Shown: positions 1-7,436 of the stretch, one piece after another | Layout: every line of letters begins with the position of its first letter | How positions within the stretch are numbered: position 1 is the stretch's first letter | Origin: CACIIZ01 sp045565285 | Lineage (GTDB): Bacteria; Pseudomonadota; Alphaproteobacteria; Rhodobacterales; Rhodobacteraceae | Assembly (NCBI GenBank): GCA_045565285.1 | Contig: JBJLFR010000036.1 | Coordinates: 1 to 64,000, forward strand | Length of the DNA stretch: 64,000 nt | Direction: 5' to 3' | Translations under genes and position numbers: made by a program | Notes under the pieces: generated by a model | What the model saw: the letters and a program-made list of their open reading frames with translations, nothing else | The model's database searches: none | What the model was told of the DNA's origin: nothing

Positions 1-152
1 AAGAATTTGATAATTTTAGAGATCTATCAAATAAACTAGCCGACGATACTTTTTCTACTGCTAAAAATTTATCTGATGTTGAAGATTTAAAACCTGCACT
101 TAAGACCATTGCATTAGGTTGCAAAGGATGCCACTCTAGATATCGTGAATAA
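1..152 (+). CDS. Cytochrome c' (class II cytochrome c), 3' end only
   Basis: The open frame runs in from the left edge and ends at the TAA at 150-152. About 49 residues are visible. The last ten include C-K-G-C-H followed by S-R-Y-R-E, a CXXCH haem-binding motif close to the C-terminus. That placement is the hallmark of class II cytochromes c (cytochrome c' and c556), periplasmic four-helix haem proteins. The preceding helix-like segment (around D-L-K-P-A-L-K-T-I-A) fits the last helix of the family. The next cytochrome frame starts directly at the ATG after the stop, so the two were probably cotranscribed. The N-terminus and signal peptide lie outside the window. Class II membership is secure from the motif position; the redox partner is unknown. 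Confidence 0.8.
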   Translation, partial: EFDNFRDLSNKLADDTFSTAKNLSDVEDLKPALKTIALGCKGCHSRYRE

Positions 153-1038
153 ATGAAAGCTTTGATTATTAATAGAACTGTACTCATTATTTTGCCCTTG
201 TTCATCATTGCTGTGATTGTTTACACTCTTATCACCCAACCAAAAAAATTAACTCCTATTGATTTATCACTACTAAAGGCAAACCTTGATAATGGAAAAA
301 AAGTGTTCTTAGCTTCTGGCTGTAATAGTTGCCATATATCAGGGAGGGTTCCGACAATAAACTATTTACTAGCTGGTGGGCAGAAATTTGTAACAAATTT
401 TGGAACATTCGTTGCTCCTAATATCTCGAACTAGCAAAGAACATTTGGCATAGGATCATGGAGTTTTTCCGACTTTTATAATTCAATAAAATTTGGGCAA
501 AGCCCCTTAGGCGAACATTATTTTCCAGCTTTCCCTTATAATTCATACCAACATATGGAGTGATACAACGATGTTTATGATCTGTGGACATATTGGAAAA
601 CTTTACCAAGTGATGAAACACCAAGTCAGGTACATGATTTAGTTTTTCCATTTAATATCAGACGCAATATTGGAATTTGGAAAATCCTATTATATGAAGG
701 ATAAATATTTCGACCAAACAATAGATCGATCAACTTACCTAGTAGAGGCTTTAGGTCATTGTGCAGAATGTCATACACCAAGAAATTATCTTGGTGGATT
801 AAAAAAATCAGAATGGATGAGAGGTGGAATAAATCCCAGTGGAAAAGGTAAAATACCTAGTATTCATCCAGAAGATTTAAGGTGGGCTAAAGACGAAATA
901 ATGGAATACCTTTCATCTGGATTTACTCCAGATTATGATATGGTAGGTGGAAAAATGGCATCTGTTGTTGAAAATATATCTCAATTAGGTGACTTAGATC
1001 GTGAATTAATAGCTGATTATTTGTTAAGGATAGAATAA
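153..1038 (+). pseudogene. Diheme cytochrome c, broken by stops and frameshifts
   Basis: The first piece (153-434) has an N-terminal membrane anchor or signal and a first haem motif C-N-S-C-H, then hits TAG at 432-434. The same frame continues with family-like sequence (G-I-G-S-W-S-F-S-D-F and H-Y-F-P-A-F-P-Y), hits TGA at 561-563, and continues to R-R-N-I-G-I-W-K. After that the frame moves by one base. The third piece runs to 1038 and has the second haem motif C-A-E-C-H in Y-L-V-E-A-L-G-H-C-A-E-C-H-T-P-R-N. Joined, the product would be a diheme cytochrome c of about 295 residues, as found with periplasmic dehydrogenases. Near the TAG, removing T and then TT restores the expected N-S-K-E-H-G-I-G; near the TGA, removing G and then GA restores M-S-Y-N-D-V-Y-D-L-W. 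These reconstructions are inference. Several lesions together favour real decay over sequencing error. Confidence 0.85.
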
Positions 1039-1095
1039 GTACACTTTATTGAAATTATTCATACTATTTTATATTTGGATATAATTATTAAGAGA

Positions 1096-1974
1096 ATGCC
1101 TATAAAAATGCTCATAAATACAAAACCACTCCATCCAACTTTTGGTATAATCATTGAAGATCTAGACCTTAACCAAGTCTCTAAAAACTTTCTTTATAAA
1201 GAAATACGTGAATTATTTGAAAATTACTCAGCTATTCTTTTTAAGAATCAAGAAATTTCCAATGATGCCCATATCAGTTTTGCAAAATTATTTGGAGAAT
1301 TAGAAAATAGAGAGGCAATGGCAAATAATTCAGATGTAGAATTTGAATTATCATTAGTAACTAACCAAAAAAAAGATAAATCCGTTTACGATGAATTCGA
1401 TATAAAAACGTTAGATTTAAAAGCTAATATGCTATGGCATACAGATAGCACTTTTTTGCCAATACCAGCTCTTGCAAATATAATTACTGCTAAAATAATT
1501 CCTTCTTCAGGAGGAGAAACAGAACTAGCATCAACTAGAGTTGCACTTAAAGAACTACCCACGGATCTTTACCATTATATCAAAGATAAGAAAATTTGGC
1601 ATAATCTTTCTCACTCAAGAAAACAAGTAAACGAACAACTAGCTGAAGAAACCTATATCAGTAGGTGGCCATCACAAAAGTGGGATGCTATTTTAAAAAA
1701 TCCAATGACTGGTGAAAAATCAATATACATAGCCTCTCATTCTTATCAAATCGAAGGAATGAGCGAATTAAACTCCCAAAAAATAATTACTGAAATAATT
1801 AATTTCTGTACTCAGGATGAATTCGTTTATTCACACAGCTGGTCACTAGGTGATGTTTTAATTTGGGATGAAAGATCCATTCTTCATAGAGGACGTCCAT
1901 GGCCTTATGAACAACCAAGAACAATGGCAAGTATTTGCGTTTCAGTTGGCAAAAATGATGGTTTTAAAATTTAG
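1096..1974 (+). CDS. TauD/TfdA-family Fe(II)/2-oxoglutarate dioxygenase
   Basis: A cytoplasmic non-haem iron dioxygenase of about 292 residues, the usual length for TauD/TfdA proteins, which oxidise substrates such as taurine or 2,4-D using 2-oxoglutarate and O2. The metal-binding H-X-D is in L-W-H-T-D-S-T-F (His near residue 115). The distal His is in W-D-E-R-S-I-L-H-R-G-R (near 264), and the 2-oxoglutarate-binding Arg is in Q-P-R-T-M just after. S-G-G-E-T-E-L-A-S follows the HxD as usual. I chose the ATG at 1096; an in-frame TTG lies at 1075 and another ATG at 1108. The active site looks complete. The resemblance seems nearer TfdA than TauD, but substrate cannot be read from sequence. The gene lies between two decayed genes. 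Confidence 0.85.
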   Translation: MPIKMLINTKPLHPTFGIIIEDLDLNQVSKNFLYKEIRELFENYSAILFKNQEISNDAHISFAKLFGELENREAMANNSDVEFELSLVTNQKKDKSVYDEFDIKTLDLKANMLWHTDSTFLPIPALANIITAKIIPSSGGETELASTRVALKELPTDLYHYIKDKKIWHNLSHSRKQVNEQLAEETYISRWPSQKWDAILKNPMTGEKSIYIASHSYQIEGMSELNSQKIITEIINFCTQDEFVYSHSWSLGDVLIWDERSILHRGRPWPYEQPRTMASICVSVGKNDGFKI

Positions 1975-2013
1975 ATTATACAGTAATCATTCTATAAATG
2001 ATGGTTCTATAAC

Positions 2014-3324
2014 TCACTTTTTTGCATGATCTGCTACAAATAATTCACCTCCATCTGTTTCAGCTATACCAAAAAGACGGAGCATTTTATTTTTTTGCAT
2101 TTCTTTTAACCAAGAATTTAACTGTTTAGATCCAAATCCATTATTTTCAAACATAGTTACTACCAGGCCATTTTCCAAACAAGAAATGATTAAGTCATCA
2201 TCACTTCTTATTTTTTCTACAGCTTCAGCTAACAAATCAACCAACTCTAACCCTGTTGGTGAAGCATCTGATCCGCTTGCCAAATAATCTGCTTTAGCGG
2301 TTGGGTGTTCAATCCCTCTTAATAGTGGAATTTCTGCATCATATATGTTGGCTAATAGTCCAGGAAAAGCAACTATCGTATTTATTTCACAATCTAACAT
2401 CATATCTCTAACATTCTCATCATCAGAAGGTAAACCGAGACTCGATGAGATATGATTTTATAAAATCTTTCCTAAAATTAAAATTCGTGAATCTAGAACC
2501 TAACCACATCATATATGGTAAACCAAAGTCCAAAACAGCAGCACCAACTTGAACTAAATCATAATCTATTGCTGTAAGTTCTTTTGTTTCAGGATCATAT
2601 AGTATGTTATCAGGCTTAAAATCATTATGAACAACAACCTCCCTTTTCCCTGCATCAGATGTTGGGAAAAAAGCTGAGCACTGCATTACCTTTTTATAAA
2701 CTCCAGTTTTTATCTTTAATTCAAATATTTTTTTCGCTGTCTCTGTATTTGGATTACCTACACCTAATACGGGCATTTGTGTATCAAAAGCAGACCAAGG
2801 CAAACACCAACATGGAGCATATGATGGCATTGGTTTGAGTATAGAAGAAATATTAAGATCCTGTTCTAAGAATTCTTTTTTTAAATTTTGATACCAATCA
2901 ATTGGTGTTGAATGCAATTTAGCTAATAATTTAGCTACTTTTTCTGGGGGAGCTAATTTTTTATCAAAATGAAAAAAATCTTCCATCACTGAAATACCGC
3001 GGCAGATCTCTCAATATGAAAATCAGATCCATGTAATACTATCGGGGGAGCAATACCACTAGAGCGTAGAATTTCTGTAGCAGCTGATACCCGTTTGAAA
3101 GTATTTGGGTGGGAGTTCATAATACTTTCATTTCCTTTTACTTTTACAATGCACTTGGGAATATTGCCTTCAAAACAAATAAATGTTTTTGCACCACTGT
3201 TCCCTGAAACATCCTTAATTGATAGTGATTTTTTTTCATTTTTATTTTGATATATGACATCACTTGCCACTTTGGCTATTTCATCCAATGAGGCGTCTTT
3301 CAATTTTAATTCTGAATCCATCAT
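2014..3324 (-). pseudogene. Kinase-fold phosphotransferase (APH/choline kinase-like), two frameshifts
   Basis: Three minus-strand frames in a row join into one protein of about 435 residues of the aminoglycoside phosphotransferase/choline kinase superfamily. The first (3324-2986; ATG with a GAGGG site upstream) gives the N-lobe and ends ...I-E-R-S-A-A-V-F-Q. The second (2989-2423) holds the catalytic core V-V-H-N-D-F-K-P-D-N-I-L (Brenner motif) and the metal-binding A-I-D-Y-D. The third (from about 2440 to 2014) continues through L-G-L-P-S-D-D-E-N into the C-terminal helices. The first break fits one extra GA unit near 3008-3012 (GAGAGA, with GAGA restoring the frame). The second needs one extra base, or two missing, near 2432-2440. 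Catalytic residues are intact, so inactivation looks recent. Split translation through the GTGA overlap at 2986-2989 is possible but would separate the lobes. Confidence 0.75.
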
Positions 3325-3371
3325 TAATTTCCCTCTTTCAACTAATCTCTAAACTTTATTAATTAAAAATA

Positions 3372-3830
3372 TTATAGCATTGTCATAAATCTGATCCACA
3401 TCCATAAAATTACTGCCGTGGCAGGCACCCAAATAAAAGAGCGAAAAGGATACCCCCCTTTAATAATCAAGTTATTAAAAAAGATATGATAAATAGAATG
3501 AATTAGTCTTAAATAAAAAAACCAGTAAGCTAAAGTTATAAAATAATCATCAACTTTATCAGTAACAAAAATGGAAATACAAACAACATAAAATAAAATT
3601 GGGAATTCTAAAAGGTTAGAAAGATTTCGTTGAGTATTTTTTAATGTAACACTACCCGTTTCAAATGGAGGATGTCTAAACTCCTCTCCGTCTACTCCAT
3701 CCTTATTAAGTATTTTATCTAAATATATTTCTTTAAGTCTTATTGATGTTGCTAAAAGAAAAACTCCTATGGTTAATAATACAAGATAAAACATAGGTAT
3801 AAAAATTTCATTTCCCATGGAATACTCCAT
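3372..3830 (-). CDS. MAPEG-family membrane protein
   Basis: Encodes about 150 residues with four hydrophobic segments. The family-typical motif Q-R-N-L-S-N-L-L-E-F-P lies near the middle, and R-L-I-H-S follows in the third helix. MAPEG proteins (membrane-associated proteins in eicosanoid and glutathione metabolism) are small integral membrane proteins, some of them glutathione transferases; the function of bacterial members is mostly unknown. The next gene upstream on the same strand is a soluble glutathione transferase, which fits a detoxification pairing. A second ATG at 3818 has a slightly better GGAA upstream and may be the true start. Confidence 0.85.
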   Translation of the reverse strand: MEYSMGNEIFIPMFYLVLLTIGVFLLATSIRLKEIYLDKILNKDGVDGEEFRHPPFETGSVTLKNTQRNLSNLLEFPILFYVVCISIFVTDKVDDYFITLAYWFFYLRLIHSIYHIFFNNLIIKGGYPFRSFIWVPATAVILWMWIRFMTML

Positions 3831-3890
3831 AACATTAATTAGAATAAAAAAATAAATTCCAGCTTAAGAATAGTAAAAATCTTAAATAAG

Positions 3891-4604
3891 TTAGATTGGT
3901 GCTTTTTCGAATAGGTCCCCAGCAGCGCTAGTCACTTCATTGATTTTCTCAACTTCTTCACAAATTCTTAATATTGTTGGACATTCTTTGAAGGGATCTC
4001 CCTCGCAAGAATCTCTTAATATCCCAAAACCTGCAGTTTTCTGTACTGTACGAACACAAGTGTATAGAAATATGTCTGCATAAGAACAATTTGAACCTGT
4101 TAAAAAATTACCACCTTTAGAGGAGGACAAGTGTTTTTCTAAAAATCCAGTTCTTACATTATGAAGCTTAGTAAGATTTGCAATACCAGTTTCCTTTCCT
4201 CCTTCCGCAAGTGTATCTGTAAGACGTAAATTTCTCCAAAAGGGTTCATTATGGCCAGTAATAATATCGTGAAATGGGGATAGTACAAAAGAATAATAAT
4301 CTTGTGCCCAACCCCAGTACATGTTTACAAGTGCAGCTTCTTCTGGGTTTTTAGGCGTTAAAGGGCCTTGATATTTTGAGACGAGATATAAAACAATAGC
4401 CATAGAGTCATTTAACTCTATTCCATTATTATTATCTTTCATCCATGGAATAGTACCAAAAGGAGCCTGACTATCTTTATCAAAATCTTCGCCCATTGGG
4501 TTAGAAAGCATATAATTAAAATCAATATTGTGCATTGCACAGATAATTTTTATTTGTAAACCTCTACCTACCACAGGCAGATATGCTAAATCTATATTTT
4601 TCAT
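3891..4604 (-). CDS. Glutathione S-transferase family protein
   Basis: A cytosolic glutathione transferase of 237 residues with the usual two domains. The N-terminal thioredoxin-like domain (about residues 1-80) contains F-G-T-I-P-W-M (cis-Pro loop) and E-L-N-D-S-M-A-I (the E-S/D-S glutathione-contacting segment). The C-terminal helical domain contains the conserved N-capping region S-Y-A-D-I-F-L-Y near residue 180. An AGGGAGAAAG ribosome binding site precedes the ATG. These enzymes conjugate or reduce with glutathione; the substrate cannot be inferred. It is probably cotranscribed with the MAPEG gene downstream. Confidence 0.85.
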   Translation of the reverse strand: MKNIDLAYLPVVGRGLQIKIICAMHNIDFNYMLSNPMGEDFDKDSQAPFGTIPWMKDNNNGIELNDSMAIVLYLVSKYQGPLTPKNPEEAALVNMYWGWAQDYYSFVLSPFHDIITGHNEPFWRNLRLTDTLAEGGKETGIANLTKLHNVRTGFLEKHLSSSKGGNFLTGSNCSYADIFLYTCVRTVQKTAGFGILRDSCEGDPFKECPTILRICEEVEKINEVTSAAGDLFEKAPI

Positions 4605-4727
4605 CTTTCTTTCTCCCTAATGAGTATCACATGACTATAAATTCTTATTGTTTTATTTTCAATTTAAATTGCTCTTATTAACCTTAAGTAACATGCTGAA
4701 TATTAATAACTGTGAATTTGTTTAATA

Positions 4728-4804
4728 TGGCGCACCGGGAGGGATTCGAACCCCCGACCACCTGATTCGAAGTCAGGTGCTCTATCCAGCTGAGCTACCG
4801 GTGC
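4728..4804 (-). tRNA. tRNA-Arg (anticodon TCG)
   Basis: On the minus strand a complete cloverleaf of 77 nt can be read. The acceptor strands GCACCGG and CCGGTGC pair, followed by G and an encoded CCA. The D-arm (AGCTCAGCTGGATAGAGC), anticodon stem CCTGA/TCAGG with loop CTTCGAA, and T-arm GGGGGTTCGAATCCCTC are all present. Loop positions 34-36 are TCG, reading CGA-family arginine codons. It stands alone between the glutathione transferase and the TVP38-family gene. Confidence 0.97.
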
Positions 4805-4880
4805 TTAAATTAACAACTACATTCAGCTAAATCTATAAGCAAGAAATATATGAGAAACAATTGTCAAAAAAAATAATAAT

Positions 4881-5588
4881 TTATTTATTTAAAATAAATT
4901 GGAACAAATTTAACTTTTTCAAAATTATTGGTAAAATAGAAATAATACTCAAAATTAACAAACCAACTAAAATTTTTTTCTGTTCAAAAATATTCAAATT
5001 GAAATCTATTTTTTGACTAACAATATCTTCTACACCTGAACCAATCATGATTATAGATAATGTACCAGGCATAATACCAATAAACGTAGTCACTAAATAT
5101 GGAAAAAACCTTATTCCTATTATAGCTGGAGCAATATTTACAAACCAAAAAGGAAAAATAGGAAAAAATCTTATGAAAAATAAATAACTCCAAATATTTT
5201 TCTCAGTTCCTGATTTAATTTTATTCAATAACTTTGATTTTTTTTGAGCACTTTCTATAGTTTTTATCAAACCTAACTTAATTACTAAAAATAAACCTAC
5301 AGCCCCTAATGTAGCACCAATAATAACAGGAAAAAAACCATAGTAAGTCCCAAAAATGTAGCCACCAAAAAATGTTAGGAAACTTCCAATGGGTAGGGAT
5401 AAAATTGTAGAAATTGAATATAATATTGTAAATAATATCAGAGAAACTACGAATTTACTTTCTACAAAATTTAATAGTTCTAAATGATTATTTAAAACTA
5501 ATTCTAAAATAAAATTCCAATAATCAAAGAAAAGGCTTGAGAATAGAATTACTGATAAAAAAATTAGTGAGAATAGATATCTAACCAT
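4881..5588 (-). CDS. TVP38/TMEM64 (VTT/DedA-like) family membrane protein
   Basis: Encodes 235 residues with about six hydrophobic segments. Motifs of the VTT (SNARE-associated) domain are visible: the glycine-rich G-S-F-L-T-F-F-G-G-Y-I-F-G-T near residue 68, the central R-F-F-P-I-F-P-F-W-F-V-N re-entrant segment near 140, and P-G-T-L-S-I-I-M-I-G-S near 173. Relatives are inner-membrane proteins linked to lipid scrambling or transport, generally with unknown substrate in bacteria. Length is typical. It is a single gene facing away from rpmH, so the gap at 5589-5738 must serve both directions. Confidence 0.85.
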   Translation of the reverse strand: MVRYLFSLIFLSVILFSSLFFDYWNFILELVLNNHLELLNFVESKFVVSLILFTILYSISTILSLPIGSFLTFFGGYIFGTYYGFFPVIIGATLGAVGLFLVIKLGLIKTIESAQKKSKLLNKIKSGTEKNIWSYLFFIRFFPIFPFWFVNIAPAIIGIRFFPYLVTTFIGIMPGTLSIIMIGSGVEDIVSQKIDFNLNIFEQKKILVGLLILSIISILPIILKKLNLFQFILNK

Positions 5589-5676
5589 TTATATTTAAAC
5601 AAAAATTATTATTTCAAAATGATAACTATTTGAATTATGTCCTAATGTAAAACTGTAAATGCAATATAGTTAGCAA

Positions 5677-5705
5677 TTGACACCAAAGAATATGCATAAT
5701 AAAAG
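5677..5705 (+). promoter_or_regulatory. Promoter candidate for rpmH-rnpA
   Basis: A perfect -35 box TTGACA at 5677-5682 is followed after 17 bases by TAAAAG at 5700-5705, a moderate -10 match. It lies 34 bases before the rpmH ATG. It suits a sigma-70-type promoter for the rpmH-rnpA-yidD group. The -10 box is the weaker part. Confidence 0.55.
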
Positions 5706-5738
5706 AACTTAATTATTATTTAGAATTGAAGGTGCAAT

Positions 5739-5873
5739 ATGAAAAGGACTTACCAGCCTAGTAATCTTGTTAGAAAAAGAAGACATGGTTTCCGTTCTAG
5801 AATGGCTACTTCAAATGGTCGTAAGATCATTAATAGAAGAAGATCACAGGGACGCAAAAATCTGTCAGCTTAA
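5739..5873 (+). CDS. rpmH: 50S ribosomal protein L34
   Basis: A 44-codon gene beginning M-K-R-T-Y-Q-P-S-N-L-V-R-K-R-R-H-G-F-R and ending G-R-K-N-L-S-A. This is the full L34 sequence pattern: small, highly basic, with F-R-S-R-M-A-T in the middle. L34 is a late-assembly protein of the large ribosomal subunit. A GAAGG site lies about 6 bases before the ATG. It heads the rpmH-rnpA-yidD-yidC series common in bacteria, here without dnaA upstream. Confidence 0.98.
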   Translation: MKRTYQPSNLVRKRRHGFRSRMATSNGRKIINRRRSQGRKNLSA

Positions 5874-5932
5874 CTCTTCATCTATAATCATGCTAAAAAT
5901 ATTTTTTTAGAATTAATATTAAATAAGGTTGG

Positions 5933-6331
5933 GTGGCTAAAATGAATAGCACAAAACCTAAACTCAGTAAAATTACAAAAAAAAGTGACTATCTCCGAAT
6001 GAGAGCAGGATTGAAAACTGCTACTCCTGGTTTTATTATACAAGCAAGGAACAGAAATAAAGAGGTACCAATAGATTCACATTTAATTCGATACGGTCTT
6101 ACTTGCTCAAAAAGAATTGGTAATGCTGTAAAAAGAAATCGAGCAAAGAGAAGATTGAGAGCTCTAGTAAATAATATTATTCCTGTTGAAGGTCTAAAAG
6201 GCTGGGATTACGTCTTGATAGGAAAAGAACAAACTACTGAAAAGCTATCATTTAAAATTCTTGAAAAAAATTTAATAGAAGCCTTATCTAAACTTCACAA
6301 AATGGATTTAAAGAAACTTGAAAAAAATTAG
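5933..6331 (+). CDS. rnpA: Ribonuclease P protein component
   Basis: The small basic protein subunit of RNase P, which helps the catalytic RNA bind and trim tRNA 5' leaders. The conserved RNR helix is visible as K-R-I-G-N-A-V-K-R-N-R-A-K-R-R-L-R near residues 62-78, preceded by the usual R-Y-G-L-T-C-S. The length of 132 residues is normal. GTG at 5933 sits 5 bases after AAGGTT and is preferred, though an in-frame ATG at 5942 is possible. The 3' end overlaps yidD by 14 bases, suggesting coupled translation. Confidence 0.95.
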   Translation: MAKMNSTKPKLSKITKKSDYLRMRAGLKTATPGFIIQARNRNKEVPIDSHLIRYGLTCSKRIGNAVKRNRAKRRLRALVNNIIPVEGLKGWDYVLIGKEQTTEKLSFKILEKNLIEALSKLHKMDLKKLEKN

Positions 6332-6560
6332 AAATTTAATAGTAATCCCAATTTATTTATACCAAGTTTGCATTAGCCCTTTTTTAGGACGTAATTGTAG
6401 ATTTTATCCTACATGCTCTCAGTATTGTAAAGAGGCTATACTTACTCATGGTATTTTAATAGGATCATTATTAAGTTTCAAAAGAATTTTAAAATGTAAT
6501 CCATTTGGAGGATTTGGTTACGATCCTGTTCCAAAAAAAAAAGTAAATAAAAATGATTGA
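6318..6560 (+). CDS. yidD: Membrane protein insertion efficiency factor YidD
   Basis: An 80-residue protein with the family core N-C-R-F-Y-P-T-C-S-Q-Y-C-K-E-A-I and the tail L-K-C-N-P-F-G-G-F-G-Y-D-P-V-P. YidD is a small amphipathic membrane-associated protein that assists YidC-dependent insertion. The start is TTG at 6318 inside the rnpA 3' end, giving a family-typical beginning. The stop overlaps the ttcA-like start by 8 bases. yidC itself lies one gene downstream. Confidence 0.93.
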   Translation: MKKIRNLIVIPIYLYQVCISPFLGRNCRFYPTCSQYCKEAILTHGILIGSLLSFKRILKCNPFGGFGYDPVPKKKVNKND

Positions 6561-7383
6561 TACCAGAGAAGAAATTCATCCCATATTTAATAATTGTCCA
6601 AATAATCTTGAATTTCGAAAATTAAGAAAGCGTATCATAAGGCAAACTAGAGATATAATTCATAATTTTGAAATGATAGAAAAAGATGGAAGATGGTTAG
6701 TTTGCCTTTCTGGAGGCAAGGATAGTTTCACATTATTAGCTTCCCTAATAGAATTGAAATGGAGGGGACTTTTACCAGTAGAAATTCTGGCTTGTAATCT
6801 AGATCAAGGTCAACCAAATTTTCCCAAAACAATCCTACCAAATTTCTTAAAGAACCTTGGTATTCCTCATCGCATAGAATATCAAAACACCTACTCTATT
6901 GTTAAAAAAAAAATACAAAATAATAAAACCTACTGTTCATTATGTTCAAGATTAAGGAGAGCACACCTTTATAAAATAGCAAGAGAAGAAAATTGTACAG
7001 CTGTAATTTTAGGACATCACCAAGATGATATTTTAGAGACTTTTTTTCTCAACCTTTTTCATGGTGGAAAACTATCTTCCATGCCTCCAAAATTAATAAA
7101 TGATGAAGGTGATTTATTAGTATTAAGACCTTTAGCAAGTGTCAGTGAAAAAGATTGTGAAAAATTTTCTAATGATATGAAATTTCCTATAATTCCGTGT
7201 GATCTTTGTGGTAGCCAAGATGGTTTGGAAAGAAAAAAAATTAAAAAAATGTTAACACAATGGGAATTAGATTTTCCTGGAAGAAAACAAATCATGTTCA
7301 AAGCTCTTTCAAACAGTAGACCTAGCCATTTACTTGACCGATCACTATTTAATTTTGCAAATCTTGATAGAAACAGGTTGTAA
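6553..7383 (+). CDS. ttcA: tRNA 2-thiocytidine synthetase TtcA-like
   Basis: A cytoplasmic ATP-dependent tRNA thiolation enzyme of the adenine nucleotide alpha-hydrolase fold, 276 residues. The PP-loop is L-S-G-G-K-D-S near residues 53-59. The paired cysteines expected for the [4Fe-4S] cluster are in C-S-L-C-S-R-L-R-R (near 131-134), with P-C-D-L-C-G near 217. G-H-H-Q-D-D-I-L-E-T-F-F-L-N matches the TtcA signature. The known TtcA product is s2C32 in some tRNAs. It sits inside the rnpA-yidD-yidC group by overlap with yidD. Confidence in the family is high, with the exact tRNA targets inferred. Confidence 0.9.
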   Translation: MIDTREEIHPIFNNCPNNLEFRKLRKRIIRQTRDIIHNFEMIEKDGRWLVCLSGGKDSFTLLASLIELKWRGLLPVEILACNLDQGQPNFPKTILPNFLKNLGIPHRIEYQNTYSIVKKKIQNNKTYCSLCSRLRRAHLYKIAREENCTAVILGHHQDDILETFFLNLFHGGKLSSMPPKLINDEGDLLVLRPLASVSEKDCEKFSNDMKFPIIPCDLCGSQDGLERKKIKKMLTQWELDFPGRKQIMFKALSNSRPSHLLDRSLFNFANLDRNRL

Positions 7384-7436
7384 ATTTTTATTAAATCTTT
7401 ATTTCGTAATAAAAAAAATGTATTGGTGAGTAATTC

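Noticed and set aside
432..563. TAG and TGA in the cytochrome gene as recoded sense codons
   Set aside because: Intact genes throughout the window use TAG and TGA as ordinary stops, and a separate frameshift follows in the same gene.
418..651. A 77-codon minus-strand frame across the broken cytochrome gene
   Set aside because: It is antisense to clear cytochrome c coding remains and has no recognisable motif or ribosome site.
5589..5738. Replication origin near rpmH
   Set aside because: No dnaA gene and no DnaA-box cluster is visible; the gap only shows a promoter-like site.
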